Positions 23,639 to 32,184 of a stretch of DNA of 64,000 nucleotides are shown one piece after another. Location of the stretch: the NCBI GenBank assembly GCA_036379955.1, contig DASVFR010000011.1, forward strand, positions 21,219 through 85,218, read 5' to 3'. How positions within the stretch are numbered: position 1 is the stretch's first letter; each line of letters opens with the position of its first letter. The notes beneath the pieces are model-generated. The model saw nothing but the letters and a program-made list of their open reading frames with translations, was not told the origin of the DNA and did no database searches. Both the position numbers and the translations under genes were made by a program. Source of the stretch: VRUE01 sp036379955 (GTDB lineage: Bacteria > Actinomycetota > Thermoleophilia > Solirubrobacterales > 70-9).

Positions 23639-24210
23639 GCGCCGCCCATCACCTCTTCTGGATTACCAGCCGGGCCGCCGGTGGCGTGGCTCTGCTGCTC
23701 GCAAGCGCCTCGGTCCTTCTCGGCTTGATGATGAGCTCGAGCAGACGCAATCCGAACCGGCGCGACCTGCGCACGCTCCATGAGGCCCTATCCCTCGCCG
23801 TTTTGGTGATGGTCGGCCTGCATGGCGTCTCCCTCCTCGGAGACGCCTATCTGAACCCGGGCATCACCGGCATCGTCGTCCCGTTCGTCGGCAAGTACCG
23901 ACCGCTGTGGACCGGGGTCGGCATCCTCGCCGGCTATGGCTTGGCCGTGCTCGGGATCTCCTACTACTTCCGCGATCGCATCGGCACGGCGCGATGGCGC
24001 CGCGCCCACCGACTCACCGCCGCCTTCTGGCTGCTGGCGATCGTCCACACGATCGGCGCCGGCAGCGACGCGGTCGAGCTGTGGTTCCTGGTCCTCAACG
24101 GGGTGGCGATCGTCCCCGCGGCGCTCCTCCTCGCCCTGCGCTGGATCGGCCGGGCCTCGGACGAAAACGACACCGACGCGGAGAGAGAGGCTTCGACGGC
24201 CCGAGCGTGA
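23635..24210 (+). CDS. Ferric-reductase-like transmembrane haem protein
   Basis: 191 residues from a GTG overlapping the ApbE stop. Six hydrophobic segments with His in the usual b-haem places: LHEALSLAVLVMVGLHGVSL and RRAHRLTAAFWLLAIVHTIG carry paired His on successive helices, like the ferric reductase/YedZ-type membrane domain. It likely passes electrons across the membrane and, with ApbE and the two small membrane proteins, forms an extracytoplasmic electron-transfer unit. The direction and partner are not shown by the sequence. Confidence 0.75.
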   Translation: MSAAHHLFWITSRAAGGVALLLASASVLLGLMMSSSRRNPNRRDLRTLHEALSLAVLVMVGLHGVSLLGDAYLNPGITGIVVPFVGKYRPLWTGVGILAGYGLAVLGISYYFRDRIGTARWRRAHRLTAAFWLLAIVHTIGAGSDAVELWFLVLNGVAIVPAALLLALRWIGRASDENDTDAEREASTARA

Positions 24211-24299
24211 TCGGTCCGCGGGCTCAGCCCGAGGAATCCGAACACCTCGCGGTCCGGAGCGACGCTCCGCGCGATTGACGGCTGACCCGACCGCGAGAC

Positions 24300-25607
24300 T
24301 TGGCCTCAGTGCTCGGACATCGCGCCCACCGCACGCCCGGTCGCCACACCCACTGGCGCCTGGCGAAAAGGCGCCGTGCCCTACTCGGGGTCGGCGGCAT
24401 GGCGGCACTGCTCGCCGTCATCGGGCCCGGCCTCCTCGCCGGGCTCTCCGACGACGACCCGGCCGGGATCGCCACCTACTCGATCCTCGGCGCCAAATAC
24501 GGCTACGAGCTGATCTGGGTCCTCGTCCTCTCGACCGCGGCGCTGATCGTCTTCCACGAGCTCGGCGTGCGGCTCGGGATCGTCACCGGCAAGGGGCTGC
24601 TGACGCTGGTCCGGGAGCGCTATGGGACCCACGCCGCGCGCGTCGTCCTCGCCGCGCTCGTTATCGCCAACGCCGGCACCCTCTGCGCCGAGTTCGCCGG
24701 CGTCGTCGCCGGCTCGGAACTGCTCTTCGGCATCAGCCGTTACGTGAGCGTGCCGCTGGCCGCGATCGGCGTCTCGCTCCTCGTCCTGCGCGAGAGCTTC
24801 CACCGGGTCGAGCACTTCCTGCTGGTGCTGAGCTCGGTCTTCGTCGCCTACGTGATCTCCGGCTTCCTCGCCCGCCCCGACTGGGGCGCGGCCGCGAAGG
24901 GGGCGGTCGTGCCCGATCTGCCGCTCACCCGCGACGCGCTGCTGGTCGCGGTGGCGACGGTGGGGACGACGCTGGCGCCCTGGGGCCTCGCCTTCATCCA
25001 GTCCTACGCGGTCGACAAGCGGCTGCGGGTCCCGGACCTGAAGCTCGAGCGCGTCGACGTGATCGTCGGGGCGATCCTCACCGGCGTCATCGGCTTCTTC
25101 GTGATCGTCGCCTGCGCGGCGACCCTGCACGAGCGCGGGATCGACGTCAACGACGCCCGCGACGCGGCCACCGCCCTCGAACCCCTCGCCGGCAACGCAG
25201 CCGCGACCCTCTTCGGCCTCGGCTTCCTCGGCGCCGCGCTGCTGGCGAGCGCGATCGTGCCGCTCTCCACGGCCTACTCGATATCGGAGGCCTTCGGCCG
25301 CAAGGCCGACCTCGACGACAGCTTCGCCGAGGCGCCCGTCTTCTACCTCAGCTTCGCCGCGGTTGTGACCGTCGCCGCCACGGTCGTGCTGATCCCCGGC
25401 GCCCCGCTGATTCAGATCCTCTTCCTCTCCCAGGCGCTGAACGCGGTCCTGCTCCTGGTCATGCTCCCCTTCGTCCGCCGGCTCGGTCGCGACCGCGAGC
25501 TGATGGGCGAGCATGCGCTGGGGCGCTGGGGTGTGCTGACGACGGGGGTGGCGCTGGCTGTGATCGTGGTCTCGGTGGTGGCGCTCGGAGCGCTCGCGAT
25601 CGCCTGA
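24300..25607 (+). CDS. NRAMP-related divalent metal transporter
   Basis: 435 residues, about 11 membrane helices. The first helix reads GPGLLAGLSDDDPAGIATYS, which aligns with the NRAMP DPGN metal-binding turn but is altered to DPAG. In helix 6, where true NRAMPs have MPH, this protein has TLAPWGLAFIQS, so the selective Met is absent. This fits the NRAMP-related group with different metal preference (some such proteins carry Mg2+) better than a Mn/Fe transporter. Start taken at TTG 24300; GTG at 24309 is possible. Converges with the ZIP gene. Confidence 0.8.
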   Translation: MASVLGHRAHRTPGRHTHWRLAKRRRALLGVGGMAALLAVIGPGLLAGLSDDDPAGIATYSILGAKYGYELIWVLVLSTAALIVFHELGVRLGIVTGKGLLTLVRERYGTHAARVVLAALVIANAGTLCAEFAGVVAGSELLFGISRYVSVPLAAIGVSLLVLRESFHRVEHFLLVLSSVFVAYVISGFLARPDWGAAAKGAVVPDLPLTRDALLVAVATVGTTLAPWGLAFIQSYAVDKRLRVPDLKLERVDVIVGAILTGVIGFFVIVACAATLHERGIDVNDARDAATALEPLAGNAAATLFGLGFLGAALLASAIVPLSTAYSISEAFGRKADLDDSFAEAPVFYLSFAAVVTVAATVVLIPGAPLIQILFLSQALNAVLLLVMLPFVRRLGRDRELMGEHALGRWGVLTTGVALAVIVVSVVALGALAIA

Positions 25608-25621
25608 AGCATCGGGCCCGC

Positions 25622-26389
25622 TCAGACGCCCAGGGCTATGCCCAGAGCCAGCATCAGGACCGCACCCGCCGCGAAGCCGATGCTCGGGTTCAGCGGCGAC
25701 ACTCCGGAATAGGCCTTCGGCAGAAGCTCCACCACGATCAGCGCCAGCATCGCCCCCGCCGCGAAAGCGAAGGAGAAGGGCAGCAGGCCGCTCACCGCCT
25801 CTACCGCGAAGAAAGCGACCAGGGCGCCGACCGGCTGGGGCGCGCTCGTGGCGACCGCCGCCCAGAACTGGCGGGCCGCTCCGAACCCCGCCTCCTGCAT
25901 CGGGATCGCGACGCTGGTCCCCTCGGGGACGTTCTGAATCCCGATCGCCAGGATCACGAACAGGCTCAACCCGGCCTTGTCCGAGGCAAAGGCGGACCCC
26001 ACCGCCAACCCCTCGGGAAGGCTGTGGACGAAGAGCACGAGGAACACGAGCGCCGAGGTCCGCGCCCCGGGCCCGCTGCGGCCCAGGAAGCCGTGGTCGG
26101 GCCCGAAGCGCCGCTGGACCAGGACGAGGAAGAGGATGCCGATCGCCAGTCCTGCCGCCACCTCCACACCGGAGCCTTCTTCGGTCGCCGGAATGAGCAG
26201 GCCGGCCACCGCCGCCACTCCCATCACCCCGGCGGCGAACCCCAGCAGGACCGGGGTCGAGGACTCGATTCGGGAACCGAAAAGGAAGACCGGAATCGCG
26301 CCCAGGCCGGTCGCCAGAGCCGTCGCCGAAGCAGCCAGGAGAAGGGCGAGCTCTTTCAGTTGAGCGTTCGCTCGAGCTTCACCTCGCAC
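25622..26389 (-). CDS. ZIP-family metal transporter
   Basis: 255 residues, eight predicted membrane helices. The paired metal-binding motifs are clear: VLFVHSLPEGLAVGSAF on helix 4 and AIGIQNVPEGTSVAIPM on helix 5. The family normally carries zinc, iron or manganese into the cytoplasm. It overlaps the end of the upstream ABM-like gene by 34 bases from a GTG start; a later start would shorten the first helix. Convergent with the NRAMP-like gene, leaving 14 bases between stops. Confidence 0.88.
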   Translation of the reverse strand: MRGEARANAQLKELALLLAASATALATGLGAIPVFLFGSRIESSTPVLLGFAAGVMGVAAVAGLLIPATEEGSGVEVAAGLAIGILFLVLVQRRFGPDHGFLGRSGPGARTSALVFLVLFVHSLPEGLAVGSAFASDKAGLSLFVILAIGIQNVPEGTSVAIPMQEAGFGAARQFWAAVATSAPQPVGALVAFFAVEAVSGLLPFSFAFAAGAMLALIVVELLPKAYSGVSPLNPSIGFAAGAVLMLALGIALGV

Positions 26390-26643
26390 ATGTCCACCGA
26401 TGCACGCGTGCCAGGGGTCTCCGACGCATCCATCGCGTCGAACACCTGGCCTCCCGCCTCCATGTCCTCCGCGCTCTCGAAGTACTGGAGGACCACCGCC
26501 GTGCCCTGCGCACCGTCGAACAGGATCCGGAGACCCGTGGCGGGGACCCCAGGGGGTGGACCGTCGGACTCCTCGATGCGGGCAAGAAGCTCTTGCATCC
26601 GCTCGGCCGATACGTCGGTGAACCTCACGGAACGCACATACAT
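26356..26643 (-). CDS. ABM-like (dimeric alpha+beta barrel) small protein
   Basis: 95 residues. MYVRSVRFTDVSAERMQELL, then GLRILFDGAQGTAVVLQYFE and SAEDMEAGGQVFDAMDASET, fit the antibiotic-biosynthesis-monooxygenase/ferredoxin-like dimer fold, without clear catalytic residues. Function unknown. The overlap with the ZIP gene start suggests a shared transcript. Confidence 0.65.
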   Translation of the reverse strand: MYVRSVRFTDVSAERMQELLARIEESDGPPPGVPATGLRILFDGAQGTAVVLQYFESAEDMEAGGQVFDAMDASETPGTRASVDMCEVKLERTLN

Positions 26644-26734
26644 AAAAGCCTCCTTGATTCGTCGTGTGACACTGACCCTATTCGGTCCGCCCCTGATCGT
26701 CGAGGTCCTGGTCCAGGCGCCTGAAGGCCATTCT

Positions 26735-27091
26735 CTACGCCTTCGCGTAGTCGCCTATCTCGCCGAAGTCGACCATGACACAGGGCTCGGGACCGCTCAC
26801 CTCTGCATCGTGGCCGGGGGGGATGGCCGCCACGTCGCCGGCCTTGATCTCGACCTCGGAGCCGTCGTCCATGTAGACCCGCATCGAGCCGGAGAGGACA
26901 TAGCCAAAGTGCGCCGCCTGACAGGAGTCCGTGCCGGCGATCGGCTTCACGTTCTCAGACCATTTCCAGCCCGGCTCGAAAGTGGCCTCGAGCACGGTAT
27001 GGCCGGCAAGCTGGACCGCTTTTGCCCGCCCCTTTCCCTCGAACGGCCGCGTCTCATCGGGAGAGGCGAAATTCTTGACTTCGGCTGCCAT
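26735..27091 (-). CDS. Cupin-domain protein
   Basis: 118 residues from ATG 27091, just after GAGGTC. FEPGWKWSENVKPIAGTDSC, AAHFGYVLSGSMRVYMDDGS and AGDVAAIPPGHDAEVSGPEP are the two cupin motifs. The metal-binding set is partial: His in AAHFGY and His in PPGHDA are present. Likely a small metal-binding or sensing barrel; no reaction can be assigned. Confidence 0.8.
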   Translation of the reverse strand: MAAEVKNFASPDETRPFEGKGRAKAVQLAGHTVLEATFEPGWKWSENVKPIAGTDSCQAAHFGYVLSGSMRVYMDDGSEVEIKAGDVAAIPPGHDAEVSGPEPCVMVDFGEIGDYAKA

Positions 27092-27278
27092 TTTTGACCT
27101 CCTGGTTTGGCTCGGCCCCCCGCCTCGTTTGAACTTACACCTGGACCCAAGCGCAGACAAGCCGGGTCCCCTCGGCCCGTGTGCCACCGCCGTGCTCAGC
27201 CGACGGCCTTGGAGGCAAGCCGCTCCGGCGAGATCCGCACCACGTCCCAGACCTGGCCGACCCGCTCCATCAAGCCGA

Positions 27279-27418
27279 TCAGCCAGCAGGCCACCCCAGG
27301 ACCCGAGGACCGCCAAACACGACCAGGGCCAGTGGGACGACCGTCACCGTCAGGTTCGCGATCGGTCGATTGCGCTGCCCGCGGCGGGCATGCCGGCCTT
27401 GTACTCGGCGTTGCTCAT
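27279..27418 (-). pseudogene. Small membrane protein, frameshifted
   Basis: From the ATG at 27418 (after GGGAGGGTC) the frame reads MSNAEYKAGMPAAGSAID and stops after RSRT. One base away, the sequence continues sensibly as PIANLTVTVVPLALVVFGGP and RVLGWPAG. A single-base shift within a roughly 45-residue one-helix membrane protein is the simplest reading; a sequencing error is possible. Confidence 0.45.
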
Positions 27419-27463
27419 GTGACCCTCCCTTTCGCTGCTCGGGGGCAGACTTCGACAGAGCGA

Positions 27464-28318
27464 TCAGGCCTCCTCGGTCGCCTGTTCGGGTCCGCCGAAG
27501 GCGATCTCGACCGTCTCGCGGACCGGGCGACGACGTCGGCTCGGCTCCTGGTCGGGCGGCGTGTCCTTGCCGGTCCTGGAGAGGTGGTAGACGAAGGCGG
27601 CGATCGCGGCGGCGAGGACGAGGCTGACCGGGCCGGTGCCGAGTGCGAGCCCGCCGCGGGCGTGGGAGACGCCGAGCCAATCGGCGATTGAGGCGCCGAA
27701 GGGCCGGGTGACGACATAGGCGAACCAGAAGGCGAAGATCGGGTTCCAGCCGAGGCGGAAGTAGCCGATCGCCGGCACCGAGATGATCGCGGCGAAGAGC
27801 AGGATCGAGCCGAAGTAGCCGATTCCCAGGGTGACCGCGGTGAAGTCGCCGGCGGCGGTCCCGAGGGCGAAGGTCGCCAGGACGGCGGCCCAGTAGAAGA
27901 GCTCGCGCCGCGGCGTCGTGATGCTGTGGATCGAGAGCGTGCCCTCGACCCGGTACCAGGTGCGGAAGACCAGGGCGAGCACCACGGCGTAGAAGATCGT
28001 CGAGGCGATGTAGGGAACGCCGAGGCCGACGTGGAGGACGTCTGCCGCCATCGTCCCGAAGACGCCGACCATCGCCACCGCCAGCCAGTAGGCCCAAGGC
28101 ACGTAGCGGTCCTTGACGAACTGCAGGTAAAGGGCCGCAGCGAAGGCGATGCCGCCGAGGACGACGGCTATCTCCGGCACCAGCGTGTGGACCAGGAAAT
28201 CGGAGGTCGACTCCCCCATCGCCGTGGTCAGCGCCTTGACGATCCAGAAATAGGCGGTGACTTCCGGCACCTTGGACAGCGTTTGGCGGTTGCCTTCTAT
28301 GCGTTGTCTTAGATCCAT
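27464..28318 (-). CDS. COG4705-like integral membrane protein
   Basis: 284 residues from ATG 28318 (MDLRQRIEGNRQTLSKVPEV). Eight or so hydrophobic helices; the opening KVPEVTAYFWIVKALTTAMG then ESTSDFLVH and the repeat-like GTAAGDFTAVTLGIGYFGSI and FWFAYVVTRPFGASIADWLG are hallmarks of this uncharacterised family, annotated in places as a manganese-related membrane protein. The C-terminal 50 residues are cytoplasmic and Arg/Glu-rich. The neighbouring metal transporters make metal handling possible, but this is inference. Confidence 0.7.
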   Translation of the reverse strand: MDLRQRIEGNRQTLSKVPEVTAYFWIVKALTTAMGESTSDFLVHTLVPEIAVVLGGIAFAAALYLQFVKDRYVPWAYWLAVAMVGVFGTMAADVLHVGLGVPYIASTIFYAVVLALVFRTWYRVEGTLSIHSITTPRRELFYWAAVLATFALGTAAGDFTAVTLGIGYFGSILLFAAIISVPAIGYFRLGWNPIFAFWFAYVVTRPFGASIADWLGVSHARGGLALGTGPVSLVLAAAIAAFVYHLSRTGKDTPPDQEPSRRRRPVRETVEIAFGGPEQATEEA

Positions 28319-28526
28319 CGTGCGGTGGACGAGACCGCGCGACGGGCAAGCTAGGGAGCGGTTCTTAAGCTCAGATGAGAGCGCGATCGGAACGCGAAGG
28401 CGACAGCGAGCGCTATGCCGTGAACGCGGCGGACCCACGATCCTCGGGCTCATAGCCCTTGGCGGTTCATCTCGCTGAAATCGCCGCTAATCCCCACGCT
28501 CCCTTTTTTGCAGCGACCTGAACGAC

Positions 28527-28552
28527 GAAAGCCCGCTCCAGAGCGGGCTTTC
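28527..28552. terminator. Rho-independent-type hairpin
   Basis: An 11-bp perfect stem (GAAAGCCCGCT / AGCGGGCTTTC) with a 4-base loop, flanked by A-rich and T-containing ends. It lies between the leftward membrane protein gene's upstream region and tRNA-Gly. Confidence 0.6.
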
Positions 28553-28700
28553 GCGTCTGGTCTATAGAAATGACCGAGGAGCCGAGTCAAAACCGCTTGG
28601 TCCGCCTGCATGCCCCCGCCATGGACAGGGGCGTCGGAGTCGTGGATGCCCATAAGCCAAAGACAGGAAACAGCCCCGCCAAGCTAGAATCCGCCTCCGC

Positions 28701-28774
28701 GCGGCTGTAGCTCAGCTGGCTAGAGCGTCTGCTTGCCATGCAGAAGGTCGTGGGTTCGAATCCCATCAGCCGCT
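28701..28774 (+). tRNA. tRNA-Gly(GCC)
   Basis: A complete 74-base cloverleaf without encoded CCA: acceptor GCGGCTG pairs with CAGCCGC, D-arm AGCTCAGCTGGCTAGAGC, anticodon stem TCTGC/GCAGA around the loop TTGCCAT (anticodon GCC), and T-arm GTGGGTTCGAATCCCAT. Its 3' 42 bases are duplicated at 32417, marking it as the integration site of the islet to the right. Confidence 0.95.
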
Positions 28775-28775
28775 T
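28733..28775 (+). repeat. attL: 43-bp direct repeat inside tRNA-Gly
   Basis: The 3' end of the tRNA from TTGCCATGCAG to GCCGCTT recurs without mismatch at 32417-32459. The repeat begins in the anticodon loop, a preferred crossover position for tyrosine integrases. Confidence 0.9.
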
Positions 28776-28971
28776 TTTCGGGAATGCCCTGCATGTGGGC
28801 GGGTTGGGTTTGGCGTGGGTTGCCGAAACCAAATGGAACCATCCCTGCATATCGCCTCCGTTTTGGGCACTAGTTCCCAAAATGCCGCGGATGCGCGGGG
28901 ATTAGCGGCGATTCCGCCTTGTAATGGCCCCGCAGACGAGGTAGCAGACGGGTGTCAACGTAACTAGTCCC

Positions 28972-29205
28972 ATGCTCCGACAGCGAGTCACCGTCGATCC
29001 AAACCGGATGCGCGGCTTACCTGTCATTCGCGACACCCGGGTTACCGTTAGCGCTGTGCTTGGCCAGCTCGCCGCAGGCGTCAGTGTCGATGAGCTGCTG
29101 ACTAACTACCCCTACCTGGAACGCGAGGATGTCCTCGCTGCGCTCGAATACGCGGCAGTCGCTGCGCAGGGGCGCGAGTTGGCAGTTGTAGCTCCAGCGG
29201 CGTGA
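28972..29205 (+). CDS. DUF433 antitoxin-like protein
   Basis: 77 residues. RQRVTVDPNRMRGLPVIRDT, RVTVSAVLGQLAAGVSVDEL and LTNYPYLEREDVLAALEYAA are the standard DUF433 landmarks, a VapB-like HTH antitoxin usually followed by a DUF5615 PIN-like protein. The partner start overlaps this stop (GTGA) but the partner is truncated. Confidence 0.85.
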   Translation: MLRQRVTVDPNRMRGLPVIRDTRVTVSAVLGQLAAGVSVDELLTNYPYLEREDVLAALEYAAVAAQGRELAVVAPAA

Positions 29206-29294
29206 AGCTGCTCGACACGAACTTCTCGCGGCGGCAGCACGGCTCTCGCGTTTCGCGCAAAGCGGGGCGTGTTTCGGCAGGCTCCGGGAGTTAG
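29202..29294 (+). pseudogene. Truncated DUF5615 PIN-like toxin
   Basis: Starts at a GTG overlapping the DUF433 stop and reads VKLLDTNFSRR, close to the MKLLLDENLSPR opening of DUF5615 proteins with its first catalytic Asp. It then degenerates and stops after 30 codons, whereas the family has about 110. The antitoxin is left without its toxin. Confidence 0.65.
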
Positions 29295-29427
29295 CGGTTG
29301 CGATCGAGGCCGAGCCGCGTGATGCCTACGACTTCATCTGCAAGGTGGGGCACGAGGTCAATCGCGCGTACGCGATAGCGCTTGATGATCTCGCCGAACC
29401 TGCCGGAGCGAGCAGTAGCTTGGTCGG

Positions 29428-30906
29428 ATGGCGCGGCAGCGGATCGAGACTGGATCATCGTTTGAATTCGACAGCTTCTGGCGGGTGGCGGACGGCTCAG
29501 ATAGCGCAGAAGAGGCCCAGGGTCGCCTCACGTATGACCCGGCGAGGGGGGTCGAGCTCGCAGTCGTCGATCTCCGAACGGAGCGTCCCGACGTCTTCGA
29601 GTCCCCCGGGGAGATTCCAGTTCTCCTCGGCCACGATTTGCAAGGGAAGCCATGCACCCTCTTCAATGCGATCGCGACGGAGACCGAAGGAAACCTGTTC
29701 GGTGGACACATCCGCGAGGTGCTCACCTCCAATCGGCTCGTCTACGGTGCACAGCTCGACTCTATGGACGATCTGGAGGTCGGGGACGTCCTTGTCGACC
29801 TCTGGGGGCTAACCGAGTGGGTCAACGGAATCTGGGACGGTCGGGGGCCGGTCGAGCCGGAGGGCGCTCGGCGTTTCTCGCGATTGAAGAGGCGCCTCGC
29901 AGCGCTCTGGCCCTTTCGACATAAAGTCGATGCCCCGGTCGAACTCCCCGAGGGTGAAGTGCTCAACGCGCCCCTCGACGGCGCCCAACTGATCCTGCAG
30001 CGTGGCCTTGCGAACCGGGAGGGCCGCCGGGCCCAGCATAAGAGGGAGGCACACGTCACCGCCCATTTCGTGCTCGAGCAGACGACCACCTATCGGGACT
30101 TCACCGAACGGTTCGTCCGACCTCTTCAGGACCTCATGGTCCTGACCAGAAGGAGCCAGTCCGAGGTCGATTCGATCACCGTCCTCGTACCCGGCGAGAA
30201 AGAGAAGTGGTGGGACGGCCAATCTCTACATGTTCCGAAGGATGTCGCAGTCATCGAGCGGACCCGCACCGATCGCCCATCCTCGCCAGGGCAGGCCCGG
30301 CCCCAGATCCCGATGCCATTGCGCGCCTGGGGCGACTCTGCCCCCTCGTTTCTTGCCGCCTGGTTCAGGCTCCGCCATGAGCTCGGTGGTCCCGCCAACC
30401 TGCTGTTCGCAACCCTGAACAAGGAAGACGCGAGTCTGGAGGACGACGTCCTGAACCTTCTCTCCGTCGCCGAGGGGTATCACCGCGTCAGGTTCGACGA
30501 GCCGCCCTTTTCGGACGAGGACCACGACGAGATCATGGCCTTGATCCGCAAGATCGACGACAAGGTCCAGCGCGACCACTATCTCGTACGTCTCCGGTAC
30601 GCGAACGAACAGAGCCAGAAGCAGAGAGTGAAAGCGCTTTTTGAACGCGCGGAGCAGGTCCTACCGGTGGCGGAGAGTTGGCGCCGAAGGCAACTTCAGC
30701 CGCTCATCGACACGAGGAACTTCCTCACCCACTGGGGTGAGCCCACCAAGGATGTGTTGGAGGACTGGGATCTTTGGTTCGCGCTAAACCGTATGCGAGT
30801 AGTCCTTGAGGTCAACCTCTACCTCGACCTCGGGATCGACCACCAGACGATCTCTCGCGCGGTGAATTTGGCCTATCACGGACGGGAGTTCATGGGTCCC
30901 GCGTGA
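29428..30906 (+). CDS. ApeA-like HEPN protein, candidate anti-phage defence
   Basis: 492 residues. The N-terminal 280 residues (FEFDSFWRVADG, then QGRLTYDPARGVELAVVDL) resemble the ApeA N-terminal domain, and the C-terminal part has the HEPN ribonuclease signature R-x4-H at Arg430-His435 (DTRNFLTHWGE), close to the RNxLTH form typical of ApeA-like HEPN domains. ApeA proteins protect against phage by cutting tRNA or other RNA. Its place in a tRNA islet among TA genes agrees with defence. Start: ATG 29428, with the acidic first residues fitting the family; no partner gene is needed. Confidence 0.7.
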   Translation: MARQRIETGSSFEFDSFWRVADGSDSAEEAQGRLTYDPARGVELAVVDLRTERPDVFESPGEIPVLLGHDLQGKPCTLFNAIATETEGNLFGGHIREVLTSNRLVYGAQLDSMDDLEVGDVLVDLWGLTEWVNGIWDGRGPVEPEGARRFSRLKRRLAALWPFRHKVDAPVELPEGEVLNAPLDGAQLILQRGLANREGRRAQHKREAHVTAHFVLEQTTTYRDFTERFVRPLQDLMVLTRRSQSEVDSITVLVPGEKEKWWDGQSLHVPKDVAVIERTRTDRPSSPGQARPQIPMPLRAWGDSAPSFLAAWFRLRHELGGPANLLFATLNKEDASLEDDVLNLLSVAEGYHRVRFDEPPFSDEDHDEIMALIRKIDDKVQRDHYLVRLRYANEQSQKQRVKALFERAEQVLPVAESWRRRQLQPLIDTRNFLTHWGEPTKDVLEDWDLWFALNRMRVVLEVNLYLDLGIDHQTISRAVNLAYHGREFMGPA

Positions 30907-31053
30907 CGAGGATGGTCGGGAGCGACCTCTCGTTCGCTCCCGCATGAAGCGCAAGCGCAGAGGCCCCCAGATGCCAACTAACTAACCCCGGCAGGTTCGG
31001 GATTTCGTTTCGGAAAAGTGGCTCTTTCCGAAACGACCTGCTAGCCTGCGCTC

Positions 31054-31533
31054 ATGTCTTCCGGTGCCGCTCCCACGCAGCTACGACGACGCGCCGCGCT
31101 CGCACGGTTGGAGGCTGAAGAGCTTGCCGACGCGGTTTCCGAGCTTCGCACGGCCTCGCTCTCGAAGCCGGAGCTTGAGCGCGCGCTCGAGCGGGTGGAG
31201 GCGCTGAGCGCACGGGTGCAGAAGGCGCTTGATCTGCCGGGCGGCCTGTCGGTTGCCCAAGCGGCTGAGCGGCTGGAAGTAAGCGAGCCGACGATTCGCA
31301 AGTGGCTCGCCGAGGGGTTGCTGGAGCGGGTCGAGGGCCACAAGCCGGTGGAGGTCATCCAGCGCAGCGTGATCGAGGTCGAGCGGGTGTTGGGCACTGT
31401 CCGCGAGAGCTATCCGGCGAGGCGCTGGAGCGAGGCGCTTGCCGCCTTCCTTCACGACCGCGACTTGCTGGAGCAGGGGTGGGTTCGCGAGGGCGTTGAG
31501 CAGCTGCGGCAGGGCGACCTGATCGAGCGCTGA
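31054..31533 (+). CDS. HTH-domain antitoxin (excisionase-like)
   Basis: 159 residues. An N-terminal coiled stretch with alternating Glu/Ala/Leu (about 8-60) is followed by LSVAQAAERLEVSEPTIRKW and LAEGLLERVEGHKPVEV, a MerR/excisionase-type winged helix. The next gene is a RelE/ParE-sized protein 15 bases downstream, so this is probably the antitoxin and repressor of a TA pair. Confidence 0.7.
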   Translation: MSSGAAPTQLRRRAALARLEAEELADAVSELRTASLSKPELERALERVEALSARVQKALDLPGGLSVAQAAERLEVSEPTIRKWLAEGLLERVEGHKPVEVIQRSVIEVERVLGTVRESYPARRWSEALAAFLHDRDLLEQGWVREGVEQLRQGDLIER

Positions 31534-31548
31534 ATATGGTCCGCCGCG

Positions 31549-31941
31549 ATGGGCAGGGACTTCACGCTGCGGGCGACGCCAGCGGCCGCGGCCGCGATCG
31601 ATGGTCTCCGGGGCAAGGCACGCAAGAGCTACGCGGCGTTTGAGGCCGAACTGCGAAAGCAGGGTTGCCGGGTCGCCGGCTACCGGCTGCTGGGCCCCGA
31701 GGACGGTGGCTACTCCGAGTTCTGCTGCAAGCGGCTGGCTGATGACTGGCGAGCGATAACCACTTTCAAACCCGGCGTCGCCATCGTCGTCGCAGTCGGC
31801 CGCCACGATAGCCGCGCCTTCTATGCCGGGCTTTCGAAGACGTTCGCGGTCGGCGTCGTGGGGCAGGGGCGCAAGGAGAAGCCGGCTTGCTGTGGGAAAG
31901 GCGGCTGGCCGAGCCTCGGGTCGGCGCCTTCCGTGGTGTGA
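31549..31941 (+). CDS. RelE/ParE-like toxin candidate
   Basis: 130 residues. FTLRATPAAAAAIDGLRGKA, RKSYAAFEAELRKQGCRVAG, YRLLGPEDGGYSEFCCKRLA and DDWRAITTFKPGVAIVVAVG have the order of secondary structure and late Arg/beta pattern of RelE-fold toxins. The C-terminus (GKGGWPSLGSAPSVV) is unusual and may be read-through into flanking DNA. Paired with the HTH gene before it. Confidence 0.55.
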   Translation: MGRDFTLRATPAAAAAIDGLRGKARKSYAAFEAELRKQGCRVAGYRLLGPEDGGYSEFCCKRLADDWRAITTFKPGVAIVVAVGRHDSRAFYAGLSKTFAVGVVGQGRKEKPACCGKGGWPSLGSAPSVV

Positions 31942-31959
31942 CGACCGGGTGCCCTGGCG

Positions 31960-32184
31960 TCACGCGGCGACGGTGACTCGCTCGCTCTCGACTGGCCCGG
32001 GAATGGGGTCGCCGTGCGCGACGAGCGATTCGATGTAGACCTCGATCGCCTCGCGGATCATTGATAGGGCCTCTTCGCGGGTCTCGCCCCGGCTAGTGCA
32101 TCCGGGGAGGGCGGGGACGGCCACGCTGAACCCGCCCTTGGGCCCAAGCACCAGCACGACCTCGTACTCGCGGGAAGTGGACAT
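31960..32184 (-). CDS. HicB-like antitoxin
   Basis: 74 residues. EYEVVLVLGPKGGFSVAVPA, LPGCTSRGETREEALSMIRE and AIEVYIESLVAHGDPIPGP are the core HicB fold (degenerate RNase H). It lacks the C-terminal HTH extension found in some members. No HicA toxin gene lies on either side, so it is an orphan or the remnant of a pair. Confidence 0.85.
   Translation of the reverse strand: MSTSREYEVVLVLGPKGGFSVAVPALPGCTSRGETREEALSMIREAIEVYIESLVAHGDPIPGPVESERVTVAA

Noticed and set aside
23936..27097. Very long rightward open frame (about 1,050 codons) across the NRAMP, ZIP and cupin genes
   Set aside because: It is an antisense or out-of-phase frame kept open by high GC; the translation is Arg/Pro/Gly-rich, while the genes in other frames have clear families.
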